In this document: piece after piece, positions 1 through 9,036 of the stretch
Numbering within the stretch: the first letter of the stretch is position 1
Layout: each line of letters begins with the position of its first letter
Origin: Nostoc sp. TH1S01
GTDB lineage: Bacteria > Cyanobacteriota > Cyanobacteriia > Cyanobacteriales > Nostocaceae
Length of the DNA stretch: 64,000 nt
Direction of reading: 5' to 3'
Assembly: GCA_018993265.1 (NCBI GenBank)
Contig: JAGKSW010000032.1
Span: 21,028 to 85,027 of the forward strand
Program-made: the position numbers and the translations under genes
The notes under the pieces: model-generated
The model's database searches: none
Seen by the model: only the letters and a program-made list of their open reading frames with translations
What the model was told of the DNA's origin: nothing

Positions 1-455
1 GAAGTACCCAGTTCTGGTTTTTGGTTCAAAACCATCCAATGTTGGTTAATAATCGTGACAATTGCAACTAAATCATCAAAAGCCACAGGCTTAACCATGT
101 AAGCATTTGCACCTAAATCATACAAATGATTAATATCTATATATTCTTGAGAAGCAGTTAAAATCACCACTGGCAGACGCTTGATACCTGGTTGTTGCCT
201 TAACCATGTCAACACCTCAGCGCCAGAACGACGCGGCAGTTTTAAATCGAGCATAATTAAGGCAGGTAATGGATAAAGACCGCGATCGCCATAAACTGCT
301 TCTCCAGCAAGGTAAAATACGGCTGCATCGCCATCATTCACCACTTGTAATGGATTAGTAATGCCAGCTTTGCGAAACGCTCTTTGCACAAGCAAAATAT
401 CTTGGGGATTGTCTTCTACTAGTAAGATTGTTTCCCCTGTCGATAAAGTATTCAT
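1..455 (-). CDS. Response regulator, Rcp1-like single receiver domain (C-terminus beyond window edge)
   Basis: A stand-alone CheY/Rcp1-type receiver domain; 151 residues are visible and the frame is still open at base 1. The ATG is at 455. The acidic pocket is LVEDN (residues 12-16), the phospho-acceptor is Asp70 in MLDLK, the conserved Thr is Thr100 and the Lys is Lys122 in VKPV. Proteins of this class usually receive phosphate from phytochrome-like or other hybrid kinases and have no output domain. The gene lies downstream of, and on the same strand as, the sensor kinase at 846-2804, with a 390-bp gap, so the two are plausible partners, but this gene may have its own promoter. Family certain; partner inferred. 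Confidence 0.9.
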   Translation of the reverse strand, partial: MNTLSTGETILLVEDNPQDILLVQRAFRKAGITNPLQVVNDGDAAVFYLAGEAVYGDRGLYPLPALIMLDLKLPRRSGAEVLTWLRQQPGIKRLPVVILTASQEYIDINHLYDLGANAYMVKPVAFDDLVAIVTIINQHWMVLNQKPELGT

Positions 456-845
456 TCGTATTTTGTAGTTTTTAGCAGCACAGACCAAAAGTTATCTGCT
501 CGTATGAATTTACACTTATTTTTTAATAGATTTCTCATATACTTCACTCCTTACCTCTACAAACTGCTATGTGAGTTTATAGAACATCTAAAATCACCTA
601 TTATTATCCTGAGCAATTTCTGCGTTCTTGTCTTCTACCGCAGGAGTTATCGAAGTTACATTAAAAAAACACCCTACGTAGATAGTCATTAACTATCTAT
701 GGTGTCTTGGCGATAAAATAATTTTGAATTTTGGATTGTAGATTACTTTTCAAGATAAATCTACTTGTAAGTAAATAGATAGAATTAATTACACAACGTC
801 GTTTTCCTGTTCCCTATCTCCACCGTTGAATTAAATTTTGTCCAA
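456..845. other. Intergenic gap between kinase and response regulator
   Basis: A 390-bp AT-rich gap. A short open frame at 504-692 on the plus strand has no ribosome-binding site and no recognisable composition. No RNA gene or clear terminator was found; a promoter for the response regulator is the most likely content. Confidence 0.4.
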
Positions 846-2804
846 CTACTTATTGTGAAGTAAATATTGGTCAAAAACAGCTTTTGGTAGAGTAAAAAAG
901 AAGCGACTACCTGTATTTAGCTGAGATTCCACTCCACATAAACCACCCATACGTTCTAAGGCTTTCCGCACGATCGCTAGTCCAATACCTGTACCAGGAT
1001 ACACTTCTATACCGTGGAGCCTTTCAAACACTCGAAAAATTCGCTCTTGATGTTCTGGTGCAATACCAATACCGTTGTCAGCAATCCACAACTTAATCCA
1101 ACTAGTGTCATTGTGAATATACTCTTCGGAGTATATCTGAATGATTGGTAAATCATCTGGTTTAACAAACTTGATGGCGTTGCTCAATAAATTGGTTAAT
1201 ACTTGCACAAGGGTAGAGCGATGAGCCATTACCTGCGGTAAAGAATTGTCAATTTTAATTTGAGCTTGGTGTTCCTTAATTTGGACATCTAATTGTTTCA
1301 GAGCTTCTCTGACTACATTATTTAAGTCAACGGGTTGCATTTGAATTTGCACACGACTCAAACGACTGTAATTCAGCAAGTCAGTAATTAAGGTATCCAT
1401 TTGCAAAGCCCCCTCAGCAATATAGTGAAGATAGCTTTGACCAGACGAGTCTAGTTGGTCGCTGTAGTCTTCTAATAAAGCTTGGGCAAACCCTTGCATA
1501 GTACGCAGAGGAGCGCGTAAGTCGTGAGATACAGAATAGTTAAAAGCTTCTAAATCTTGATTAACTTCTTGGAGTTCGGCAGTACGTTGTAATACTCGCT
1601 GCTCCAATTCTGTGGCATAATCTTGCAGTTGTTGGCGGAGTTGGGATTGTTGAATAGCGATCGCTAATTGTGCTGAAACTTCACTAGCAATTTCGACAAT
1701 TTCACTACTAAAAGTTGCCGCCTCAGATTTAGCTAAAATTATTTCACCAATCACTGTATCTTCCATCTGCATAGGGATAATTAAACAACTATTTAGCCCT
1801 GTAGCTAGAAGTTTTTTGAGAATTGGCGGATGTTCATCATGACTAGCAAAAACTTCTGGAGTCTGTAGAACTTCCACAGGCGCAAAATCGGTAATTGGTA
1901 GTGTTGTACCTTCAGCTAGTTGTAATTCACCATCAGCGTTACCTGCTAGCACCTCGGCTGTTTTGGTCTCAAAATTAAACAAGATAGAAAAGGCTTGTTG
2001 GCAATTTATCAGTTGACGCAACCTACCTAAACCATCCCTGATGATTGTGACATCAGGTTGAGCCGATAAAATGGCTCGGTCAATTTGATGCAAATCAGCC
2101 AAGCGTTGAGCCGAACGTTGTGATTTTTCAGTTTGCTCAATAGCAGTTTTCAAAGCATGTTCATAAGTGTGCAAGACTTGGAAAATTTGTTGTCGGATGT
2201 AGTAAGCCAGCGTTATCCCAATTACTAATGCCAAAATGATGCTAATTGCACTTACTTGCTGTGCTGTATTGCGAGCAGTTCGGCTGCGTTTATTACGTAG
2301 TTGTTCTTCTGTTGCAACAAAATCTGCGATTTGCTGACGCATTACCTCCATCTTCTGTTGACGCACTTCCAAACCTACCAATGGTTCAGTTTCTCCTCGC
2401 TGACGACGTTCTACTGCTTGGGAGATGAGACGATTCCACTCTTGATAATGCACCTCTAGTTGCTGCACACGTTGAACTTGAGGAAAATTATCTGCAACTA
2501 AATATTTTAATTCTGCAAAAGCAGCACCAGTGACTGGCCTAGCTTCTTGATAGGGTTCAAGAAATTCTGGCTTTCCGCTGAGGAGATAGCCACGCGAGCC
2601 TGTCTGTTCGTCTAACAGTAGTTTATGAGCGCGGTAAGCCTGAGCAATTACCTGATCTGTATGATCTACCCATTGCAGGGCTGAAAGTAAGCGGTTTACT
2701 TGCCAAAGGGAAACCCCAGAAAATAACAATAACAGAACGCTGGGAAGAGCGATCGCACTAGTTAGCCGACGACGGAAGATAGACTTAGCAATTTGCAGCA
2801 GCAT
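846..2804 (-). CDS. CHASE3-GAF sensor histidine kinase
   Basis: A membrane-bound sensor kinase of 652 residues. Visible in order: TM helix 14-36; a CHASE3-like extracytoplasmic region about 40-180 with the typical EQTGSRGYLLSG motif; TM helix 186-203; a GAF domain about 235-392; a short coiled coil; and HisKA with His427 in SVSHDLRAP. The HATPase follows with N542 (SNAIKF), DNGIG at 576-580 and GTGIGLA at 604-610. The His-box wording is that of the cyanobacterial phytochrome-like kinase group, which often pairs with Rcp1-type regulators; one lies just downstream. The start codon sits inside a 14-bp palindrome (gcataatattatgc, 2801-2814), so expression may be controlled at the start. The ligand is unknown. 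Confidence 0.9.
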   Translation of the reverse strand: MLLQIAKSIFRRRLTSAIALPSVLLLLFSGVSLWQVNRLLSALQWVDHTDQVIAQAYRAHKLLLDEQTGSRGYLLSGKPEFLEPYQEARPVTGAAFAELKYLVADNFPQVQRVQQLEVHYQEWNRLISQAVERRQRGETEPLVGLEVRQQKMEVMRQQIADFVATEEQLRNKRSRTARNTAQQVSAISIILALVIGITLAYYIRQQIFQVLHTYEHALKTAIEQTEKSQRSAQRLADLHQIDRAILSAQPDVTIIRDGLGRLRQLINCQQAFSILFNFETKTAEVLAGNADGELQLAEGTTLPITDFAPVEVLQTPEVFASHDEHPPILKKLLATGLNSCLIIPMQMEDTVIGEIILAKSEAATFSSEIVEIASEVSAQLAIAIQQSQLRQQLQDYATELEQRVLQRTAELQEVNQDLEAFNYSVSHDLRAPLRTMQGFAQALLEDYSDQLDSSGQSYLHYIAEGALQMDTLITDLLNYSRLSRVQIQMQPVDLNNVVREALKQLDVQIKEHQAQIKIDNSLPQVMAHRSTLVQVLTNLLSNAIKFVKPDDLPIIQIYSEEYIHNDTSWIKLWIADNGIGIAPEHQERIFRVFERLHGIEVYPGTGIGLAIVRKALERMGGLCGVESQLNTGSRFFFTLPKAVFDQYLLHNK

Positions 2805-2840
2805 AATATTATGCTAATGGCTTTGTCTGAAAATTAGCAT
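2801..2840. promoter_or_regulatory. Nested inverted repeats over the kinase start codon
   Basis: A perfect 14-bp palindrome (gcataatattatgc, 2801-2814) contains the kinase ATG. It overlaps a second inverted repeat, atgctaat (2811-2818) and attagcat (2833-2840), separated by 14 nt. This could be an operator or an RNA hairpin that hides the start; both are inference. Confidence 0.35.
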
Positions 2841-3253
2841 AGTGTGGCAGCAGATGCGGCTAATTAAATCAGTATTGGTGTGCAATCTTAGCACTAATAT
2901 TAAATATTTAACCTCACCTTAATAGCTGGCAAACACAATATACTATGTGTCTAAATAATTACGAACTCAAAAAAGCATTGTTATCTTTACCAAATACTCT
3001 CAAGCTATTACGTTATCGAATGCACATAATTATCCAATTCGCAATTACCTTTTGAAAGATGCAAACAAAATATTTAGCTTCATTTGTTTACTGACTGTCC
3101 CTGTTAAAGTGCGATCGCTATTGCTAGTAGAGCGATAATGAACGAATGATGTTTTGCTGATCAAAGCGTGGTAGCAATAACTGAGTTAGTGGAACGTGCG
3201 ATCGCCCCTTCATTCCCATCTTTTGAAATAGTGCGATCGCTTCAAATTCAATG
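2841..3253. other. Intergenic region with three HIP1 sites
   Basis: About 410 bp with no supported gene. It holds three gcgatcgc octamers (near 3112, 3199 and 3234), an ordinary cyanobacterial feature. An open frame at 3168-3425 on the plus strand is the shadow of the HNH gene. Confidence 0.4.
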
Positions 3254-3691
3254 TTATTCTGATTTCGGCGGATGCAGCCCTACTGAGTTCAGAAGACGAC
3301 GCAAGTTAACGACTCCAACTCGATTCAATTTCAGAGCTTCCACGGTTGCTCGACCACAGGGAGTTTTACCCATAACCTCGGTAAAATCATCGTTCCAGCT
3401 AAAATGCTCTGACCAAAGCTGCTGACGAGGATGAAAGAGCGCAACCTCTTGTTCGGTTTGGGGATCGAAATGGCTAGTTTTGGTATGCTTTCGACCATTA
3501 CAACCAAAACATGACCAAGCTAAATTTTCTGCGATGGTTTCTCCACCAGCCTGACGGGGTTTGATATGTTCTACCGTAAAACTGTCAGGGGAAAATTCTT
3601 CTGGGCATCGACAATATTCACAAAAATGATTAGCTCTGCTGGCGACTGTTCGCCTCAGCGCAACAGGTACTCGCTCGAACTCAGACGGCAT
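3254..3691 (-). CDS. HNH endonuclease
   Basis: A 145-residue HNH (McrA-like) nuclease. The zinc-binding and catalytic signature is complete: CEYC, then VEHIKP, then an Asn-containing loop, then CFGCNGRK. These bind structural zinc and a catalytic metal for DNA nicking. The ATG at 3691 (MPSEFER) is preferred over an upstream TTG at 3715 because it leaves only an 11-bp overlap with the upstream gene (stop at 3681). The coupling points to one transcript with the 131-residue partner. Such pairs recur in cyanobacteria; whether this one is a toxin, a homing nuclease or a defence gene cannot be read from the sequence. Confidence 0.85.
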   Translation of the reverse strand: MPSEFERVPVALRRTVASRANHFCEYCRCPEEFSPDSFTVEHIKPRQAGGETIAENLAWSCFGCNGRKHTKTSHFDPQTEQEVALFHPRQQLWSEHFSWNDDFTEVMGKTPCGRATVEALKLNRVGVVNLRRLLNSVGLHPPKSE

Positions 3692-4076
3692 GGAATGACT
3701 GAGACTCCGATACAAATTGACGATTCAAAGTCAGCAAGTCGATATTCCTAAGTCTGGCTAACTCTATGAGAGCTTCTAAGCGTTCTACTCTCCACTGTTC
3801 TAGCCGATCCTCATACTGAATCAATTCTTGATGTTCTATGTCAGTCAGTTCGCCCCACTCACACTTTTCGCGCAACTCTTCTAATCGTTTCTGCTCATCC
3901 GGAGGAAGACGGCGTTGGATACCTTCAATCAAGGCTAACTCCTCAGAATTAGATGTAGCTTTATGAGTGGATTCAGATAGAAATTCTAACAATTGAACGA
4001 CAGCAGTTAACCGTTCTGGAGACAACTGCTCAATGAGTGCGATCGCTCGTCTACGAATATCTGCGGCTGGAGTCAT
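3681..4076 (-). CDS. Small charged protein coupled to the HNH nuclease
   Basis: A 131-residue protein, no firm family. The N-terminal part (residues 12-35, around LIEQLSPERLTAVVQLLEFL) resembles the leucine-rich segment of DUF2281-like antitoxins. The middle is a strongly charged helix rich in Glu and Arg, predicted as coiled coil. It overlaps the HNH gene at its 3' end. An antitoxin-like or chaperone role for the nuclease is inference. ATG at 4076. Confidence 0.7.
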   Translation of the reverse strand: MTPAADIRRRAIALIEQLSPERLTAVVQLLEFLSESTHKATSNSEELALIEGIQRRLPPDEQKRLEELREKCEWGELTDIEHQELIQYEDRLEQWRVERLEALIELARLRNIDLLTLNRQFVSESQSFHAV

Positions 4077-4340
4077 ACAAAGTCACCCTTGCCTGTGTCT
4101 GTTCTAATTTTAATTCAGAGGGAAGTTTCTCGATTCCCGGAAAGATGAAACAGAAGCGTGATCGCTTGTAACAAGCAGTACCACCAATTGACGGATTTTT
4201 ACGCAATTAGAAACAGTGTTTAGCGATCACTATTTTATGGCATCGAATGAACTGAATCTTCTCAATACCATTCTGCTAGAAGATGAAGCAGAGTAAAATT
4301 TTTAGACAATTGAGAAGAGTTAAATTTTAGGAGTAAGCTT

Positions 4341-4961
4341 CTGTCTTTACAATTTATCAATGTCCCGCCTGCTAATTCTCAACCCCCGGTTGGCTTAATT
4401 GTGGCTTTGCATGGTTGGGGTGCTAATGCCGATGATGTGGCATCTTTATTACCTTACTTCCAATTACCGAATTACCATTTTGTTTTTCCGAATGCACCTT
4501 ATCCACATCCTTATTCTGCTGTGGGTAAGGCTTGGTATGAGTTGCGAAATGAGAATATGTATCAGGGTTTAGCCGAAAGTCGGCAATTACTCACCGAGTT
4601 TTTACAATCTTTAGAAAGCAGCACTGGTGTACCTTTATCGCGGACGGTTTTGTGTGGGTTTTCTCAAGGCGGGGCGATGACTTTAGAGGTGGGATTAAAG
4701 TTACCTCTGGCTGGTTTAACGGTGATGAGTGGCTATTTACATCCTGATGCAGTACCTAAAGAACAGAAGGAGATTCCACCGACTTTAGTTATGCACGGTA
4801 CTCAAGATGAAGTTGTGCCATTGCAAGCAGCTATCAGAACGCGGGAAAGCTTGCAGTCTCTAGGTTTTACAGTAGATTACCGGGAATTTGAGGCAGGGCA
4901 TGAAATTAATTTGCAAATGTTAGAAGCGTTACGAAATTTTGTTTTAACGACAATTGCGTAG
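4341..4961 (+). CDS. Phospholipase/carboxylesterase-type alpha/beta hydrolase, probable CTG start
   Basis: A serine hydrolase of about 206 residues. Seen: oxyanion-hole motif HGWGA, nucleophile elbow GFSQGG, acid in GTQDEVVP and catalytic His in AGHEIN. The first ATG/GTG in frame (GTG at 4401) would start inside beta-strand VALHGWG and remove the N-terminal strand. The frame is open back to a TGA at 4311, and AGGAG at 4329-4333 sits 7 nt before CTG at 4341, giving M-SLQFINVPPAN as N-terminus. CTG is therefore the best start. The family removes acyl groups from small esters, lysophospholipids or acyl-proteins; the substrate here is unknown. Confidence 0.85.
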   Translation: MSLQFINVPPANSQPPVGLIVALHGWGANADDVASLLPYFQLPNYHFVFPNAPYPHPYSAVGKAWYELRNENMYQGLAESRQLLTEFLQSLESSTGVPLSRTVLCGFSQGGAMTLEVGLKLPLAGLTVMSGYLHPDAVPKEQKEIPPTLVMHGTQDEVVPLQAAIRTRESLQSLGFTVDYREFEAGHEINLQMLEALRNFVLTTIA

Positions 4962-5114
4962 CTTTAAATACAAATTTTTTACAATTATGGTAAAAATCAT
5001 GCAAATTTTTACGAAAGAAATGCCGTCTAATGAGTAATATAGATTGGGTGGTTGCGTCAAGCGCAACTTTACCCAAGCTGGATGCAAATGCTGCATAAGG
5101 GAGGGGCAAGCATT

Positions 5115-5327
5115 ATGAAGACTCTAGGCATTTCCAGAAATGAAATAGCTGCCATGACCGCAGCAGATGTGGAAGATTTAGCTACTCGTCTGGAACTTGA
5201 TAATTATAGCAATGCTTTTGAAGGTTTGAACGATTGGCATCTACTGCGGGCGATCGCCTTTCAGCGTCCAGAATTAGTTGAACCCTATATCTACCTCTTA
5301 GATTTAGAACCTTACGATGAAGCTTAG
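5115..5327 (+). CDS. DUF2555-type small cyanobacterial protein
   Basis: A 70-residue acidic protein conserved in cyanobacteria (matches my memory of DUF2555), function unknown. The ATG at 5115 is chosen because a purine-rich site (aagggagggg, about 5097-5106) lies before it; a longer frame from a TTG at 5052 is not supported. It directly precedes coaBC with a 62-bp gap, so the two may be cotranscribed. No membrane segment or cysteine is present. Confidence 0.8.
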   Translation: MKTLGISRNEIAAMTAADVEDLATRLELDNYSNAFEGLNDWHLLRAIAFQRPELVEPYIYLLDLEPYDEA

Positions 5328-5365
5328 GTAAAGTATGAAGTATAAAGTATGAAGTGTGAAAATAA
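5328..5365 (+). repeat. Heptamer tandem repeat (tgaagta family)
   Basis: Degenerate tandem copies of the heptamer tgaagta/tgaagtg between the DUF2555 gene and coaBC. The same family recurs at 51067-51100, 59251-59280 and 60938-60967. Such short tandem repeats are typical of heterocystous cyanobacteria. Confidence 0.7.
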
Positions 5366-5389
5366 TTTCAGGCTTCATATTTTTTTCTG

Positions 5390-6622
5390 ATGTCTAATCT
5401 TCAGTCTCCCAGCGAAAAACGCAACAACAGGGTTCTTATTTGTGTAGGCGGCGGTATCGCCGCCTATAAAGTTTGTGAGGTGGTTTCAACGCTGTTTAAA
5501 AGTGGGGTGGAAGTTCGTGTAATTCTCACCCGTTCAGCACAAGAATTTATCACACCTCTGACTTTAGCGACTCTCTCCCGTCATCCAGCCTATACAGATG
5601 ATGATTTTTGGCAACCAACTCACTCTCGTCCGTTGCATATTGAGTTGGGAGAATGGGCAGATTTAATTGTAATTGCGCCTTTAACTGCAAATACATTGGC
5701 TAAGTTAACCTACGGGATGGCTGATAATTTGCTGACTAATACGGTGTTAGCTTCGACTTGTCCTGTGCTGTTAGCGCCGGCGATGAATACGGATATGTGG
5801 GAACAGTTGACGGTGCAGCGCAATTGGCAGCAATTGTTAACAGACAGCCGCTATCATGGGATGAGTACAGCATCGGGGTTACTGGCGTGCGATCGCATCG
5901 GTGCTGGTAGAATGGCGGAACCAGCAGAAATTGTCACACGTGTTCAATCTTTGTTACATACTGGCGGTAAGCGAGATTTAGTCGGTAAACGCATATTAAT
6001 TAGTGCTGGGGGAACGCGAGAGTATCTCGACCCAGTAAGATTTATTGGTAATCCTTCTACGGGAAAAATGGGTTTGGCTTTAGCCCAAGCCGCCTTGCAT
6101 CGTGGTGCAAATGTGACTTTAGTACATGGTGTAGCTAGTTGGGATGTACCCTTGGGAGTGCAAGCAATACCCGTCATCTCAGCAGAGGAAATGCAGCAGG
6201 TAATGCTGGAATACTTACCGAATGCTGATGTGATTGTGATGTCGGCAGCTGTGGCTGATGTAAAGCCTAGAGATTATAGTACAGAGAAATTGCCCAAGCG
6301 ATCGCTCCCTCAAGCATTACCTTTAGAATCTGTACCTGATATCGTTGCCCAATTAGCACAACTCAAACAACCACATCAGTTATTAATTGGCTTTGCTGCA
6401 CAGACGGGAGATATCATCACCCCTGCAAAGGCAAAGTTGCAGACTAAGAAATTAGATGTAATTGTTGCTAATCCTATTGATAAACCTGATAGTGGTTTTG
6501 GGAGTAACAACAATCAAGCCATATTTTTAGATGGGCAGAATCATCAATTAGAAATTGCCCATTGTTCTAAGTTGGAAATGGCGCATCATCTGTTTGATTT
6601 TGTGATGAGTCGAGATGCTTGA
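5390..6622 (+). CDS. coaBC: Bifunctional phosphopantothenoylcysteine decarboxylase / phosphopantothenate-cysteine ligase
   Basis: CoaBC/Dfp, 410 residues, catalyses two steps of coenzyme A synthesis: ligation of cysteine to 4'-phosphopantothenate (CTP-dependent, C-terminal CoaB) and FMN-dependent decarboxylation (N-terminal CoaC). Visible: the flavin-binding start GGGIAAYK, the PAMNT motif ([11 protein letters not shown]), the substrate-clamp segment with the active Cys in [15 protein letters not shown], and the CoaB start [14 protein letters not shown] with [16 protein letters not shown] and VANPI follow further on. Length is normal for the fused enzyme. Housekeeping gene. Confidence 0.96.
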   Translation: MSNLQSPSEKRNNRVLICVGGGIAAYKVCEVVSTLFKSGVEVRVILTRSAQEFITPLTLATLSRHPAYTDDDFWQPTHSRPLHIELGEWADLIVIAPLTANTLAKLTYGMADNLLTNTVLASTCPVLLAPAMNTDMWEQLTVQRNWQQLLTDSRYHGMSTASGLLACDRIGAGRMAEPAEIVTRVQSLLHTGGKRDLVGKRILISAGGTREYLDPVRFIGNPSTGKMGLALAQAALHRGANVTLVHGVASWDVPLGVQAIPVISAEEMQQVMLEYLPNADVIVMSAAVADVKPRDYSTEKLPKRSLPQALPLESVPDIVAQLAQLKQPHQLLIGFAAQTGDIITPAKAKLQTKKLDVIVANPIDKPDSGFGSNNNQAIFLDGQNHQLEIAHCSKLEMAHHLFDFVMSRDA

Positions 6623-6667
6623 TGATGTTTCTCCAATACTTAATAATGGAGAACAAGAATTTTATTT

Positions 6668-6702
6668 TCTCGCGCAAAGGCGCAAAGGCGCAAAGAGTTA
6701 GA
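6668..6702 (+). repeat. gcgcaaagg heptamer-type repeat
   Basis: Tandem gcgcaaag units between coaBC and the convergent methyltransferase gene. Related tracts occur at 18797-18820 and 51292-51310. Confidence 0.6.
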
Positions 6703-6727
6703 GAAAGTTTGTTTGTTTAGTAGGCGG

Positions 6728-7351
6728 TTATTTTTTGGAGTGAATCACTTGTAAACTCCCGCCTGCATACAATTGTGTCTTCTCTACATTGAAGCCAATT
6801 TCCTTTAATAACTCTGGCAAATCAGTTTTGATTAACTCCCAAGCTGTTTCTGTTTCAAATAATAGTAAAAACACTGAGACACCAGGCCAAAATATGGGAT
6901 TATTCGGTGCATGAAAATCTACCAATGTAAATACACCTCCTGGTTTCAGGACTCGATATACTTCTTGCAGAATTTGTCGTAATTGTGCAGCGTGCATTTC
7001 ATGTAATGCGGCACTGGTATGCACCACATCAAAAAAATTCTCGGCAAAGGGCATATTTTCGGCAAAGGCTTCTATATATGAGGCTTCAGGGACATTTTGT
7101 CTTGCCCGTTGCAAAGATTTTGGTGAGGCATCTAATCCTGTTACATTTTGTGAATATTTCACTAAAAATTGTGTAGATTGCCCACTGCCACAACATAAAT
7201 CTAATACCTGAGTATCTGAATGAATTGTTAAGCCTTGTAAGGCAAGTTGGCGAAAACGGGTTTCTCCACCGACGCTGATAGCTGCTAAACGGGAAATAGC
7301 ATCATATAACCATTGATAGCGGTAACTTAAATCTCGTAAAATTGTTGCCAT
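6728..7351 (-). CDS. Class I SAM-dependent methyltransferase
   Basis: A UbiE/Methyltransf_11-type protein of 207 residues. SAM motif I is DLCCGSGQSTQ, motif II acid is in TGLDASPKS, and the post-II region is EAFAENMPFAENFFDVVHTS. The C-terminal half carries RVLKPGGVFTLVDF. The substrate is not evident; relatives act on quinones, chlorophyll intermediates or small molecules. It is convergent with coaBC and divergent from hemH (93 bp), so a shared promoter region is likely. Confidence 0.88.
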   Translation of the reverse strand: MATILRDLSYRYQWLYDAISRLAAISVGGETRFRQLALQGLTIHSDTQVLDLCCGSGQSTQFLVKYSQNVTGLDASPKSLQRARQNVPEASYIEAFAENMPFAENFFDVVHTSAALHEMHAAQLRQILQEVYRVLKPGGVFTLVDFHAPNNPIFWPGVSVFLLLFETETAWELIKTDLPELLKEIGFNVEKTQLYAGGSLQVIHSKK

Positions 7352-7444
7352 TGCACCTTTCCTGACTGTTAAGCTTTATATTTAATAAAGATATATTGTT
7401 AACATTAGTAAAAAATCTGAAAGGGTTGGGGGAAAATAACTGCT

Positions 7445-8611
7445 ATGGGTCGTGTAGGCGTTTTATTACTCAATCTCGGTGGCCCCGATAAGTTAGAGGA
7501 CGTTGGGCCGTTTTTGTTCAATTTATTTTCTGATCCTGAAATCATTCGCCTACCATTTCGTTGGTTGCAAAGACCCTTAGCTTGGTTTATTGCGTCGCGG
7601 CGTACTAAAACATCGCAAGAGAATTATAAACAAATTGGTGGTGGTTCTCCCTTGCGGCGAATTACAGAAGCGCAAGGAGAAGCTTTAAGAGAACAGTTGA
7701 GTGATTTGGGTAAAGAGGCTAACATCTATGTGGGTATGCGGTACTGGCATCCTTATACAGAAGAAGCGATCGCCCAGCTTACCCAAGATGAAATTGATAA
7801 GCTGGTAATTCTGCCCCTTTATCCGCAATTTTCTATCAGTACCAGTGGTTCTAGCTTCCGGTTATTAGAAAAACTTTGGCAAGAAGACCCCAAACTGCAA
7901 AGTCTTGAATACACCGTCATTCCTTCTTGGTATAAACAGCGCAATTACCTCAAAGCAATGGCGGAACTCATCGCCCAGGAAATAGACCAATTTCCTAACC
8001 CTAATGATGTACATATCTTCTTTAGTGCCCACGGTGTACCAAAAAGCTACGTGGAAGAAGCAGGTGACCCCTATCAGCAAGAAATTGAGGAATGCACATA
8101 CTTAATTATGCAGACCCTCAACCGTCCGAATGCTCATACTTTGGCTTATCAAAGCCGTGTCGGCCCTGTAGAATGGCTACAACCTTATACAGAAGATGCG
8201 TTGAAGGAATTAGGCGCACAAGGTGTACAAGATATCGTGGTTGTACCCATCAGTTTTGTCTCCGAACATATTGAGACACTGCAAGAAATTGACATTGAAT
8301 ATCGAGAAATCGCCGAAGAAGCGGGAATTCACAACTTCCGTCGCGCACCTGCACCTAATACTCATCCAGTATTTATTCGCGCCTTGGCTGATTTAGTCAT
8401 TGAAGCACTGGAACAACCCAACTTCAAGCTGTCACAAGCAGCCCAAATGAAGAAAAGGGTGAAAATGTATCCCCCAGAAAGTTGGGAATGGGGTATGACT
8501 ACGAGTGCGGAAGTTTGGAATGGTCGAATTGCGATGTTAGGCTTTATTGCCTTAATTATTGAGCTAGTTACTGGTCATGGTTTGTTACACATGATTGGAC
8601 TGTTGCAATAA
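7445..8611 (+). CDS. hemH: Ferrochelatase with C-terminal CAB/LHC-like helix
   Basis: Inserts Fe2+ into protoporphyrin IX in heme synthesis. At 388 residues it is longer than the roughly 320-residue bacterial enzyme. The core shows the N-terminal LLLNLGGPD, the active-site His in [19 protein letters not shown] and the acidic metal-path motif [13 protein letters not shown]. The extra C-terminus (from about residue 345) is a hinge followed by an LHC/HLIP-type helix ([12 protein letters not shown]) that binds chlorophyll and anchors the enzyme at the thylakoid in cyanobacteria. ATG at 7445. Confidence 0.96.
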   Translation: MGRVGVLLLNLGGPDKLEDVGPFLFNLFSDPEIIRLPFRWLQRPLAWFIASRRTKTSQENYKQIGGGSPLRRITEAQGEALREQLSDLGKEANIYVGMRYWHPYTEEAIAQLTQDEIDKLVILPLYPQFSISTSGSSFRLLEKLWQEDPKLQSLEYTVIPSWYKQRNYLKAMAELIAQEIDQFPNPNDVHIFFSAHGVPKSYVEEAGDPYQQEIEECTYLIMQTLNRPNAHTLAYQSRVGPVEWLQPYTEDALKELGAQGVQDIVVVPISFVSEHIETLQEIDIEYREIAEEAGIHNFRRAPAPNTHPVFIRALADLVIEALEQPNFKLSQAAQMKKRVKMYPPESWEWGMTTSAEVWNGRIAMLGFIALIIELVTGHGLLHMIGLLQ

Positions 8612-8664
8612 AAAAAAGGGTTAGGGAGTATTTTCACACTACAACCACAACAAAATACAGGCGC

Positions 8665-8778
8665 TCATTCCCATACGATATAATTTGCAGCGAGCTTCTC
8701 ATCAAGAGTAGCGATGCGGTGGAATTGCTTGAGTCGGTTGATAGTACGTTCAACAATGTTACCTCGGCAGTAATAGGA
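8665..8778 (-). pseudogene. Transposase C-terminal remnant (IS5-like family)
   Basis: Reading the minus strand gives about 37 residues ending at a TGA at 8665-8667: YYCRGNIVERTINRLKQF, then RIATLDEKLAANY. This is the conserved C-terminus of DDE transposases of the IS5-like group (typical wording NRLKQFRRIATRYEK). Nothing upstream remains; the fragment stops exactly where the MITE-like element at 8775-8916 starts. A decayed insertion. Confidence 0.75.
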
Positions 8779-8916
8779 CTTACGCATGAAAACGAAAAAT
8801 CAAGGTTTTGGGCCAGGGTGTCAGGGTGTAGGGGTAGATGTATCCAAAACCCTTACACCCCATACCCGTTCACCCATAAACCCAATCTCTACTGAGAATC
8901 TTTGTGCGTAAGTCCT
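8775..8916. mobile_element. MITE-like element with aggacttacgca ends
   Basis: A 142-bp element bounded by perfect 12-bp inverted repeats aggacttacgca (8775-8786) and tgcgtaagtcct (8905-8916). Inside are g-rich and c-rich stretches (tgtaggggt ... cttacacccc) that can pair. Partial relatives are at 11111-11155 and 26680-26775. There is no room for a transposase. A clear target duplication was not found. Confidence 0.65.
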
Positions 8917-9036
8917 GTTTGTATTAAAGTCACCACGTGAACGATTTAGTTTTTCCTCTTGTTCACCCCTTTTTTTCCCCAGATGCGTGTTGGTGAGAGC
9001 AGATGAATTTAGCCTCTGGAAAAACCACAACCAAAC

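Noticed and set aside
504..692. 62-residue open frame upstream of the kinase region
   Set aside because: No RBS, no recognisable composition and no neighbour logic; likely chance in AT-rich DNA.
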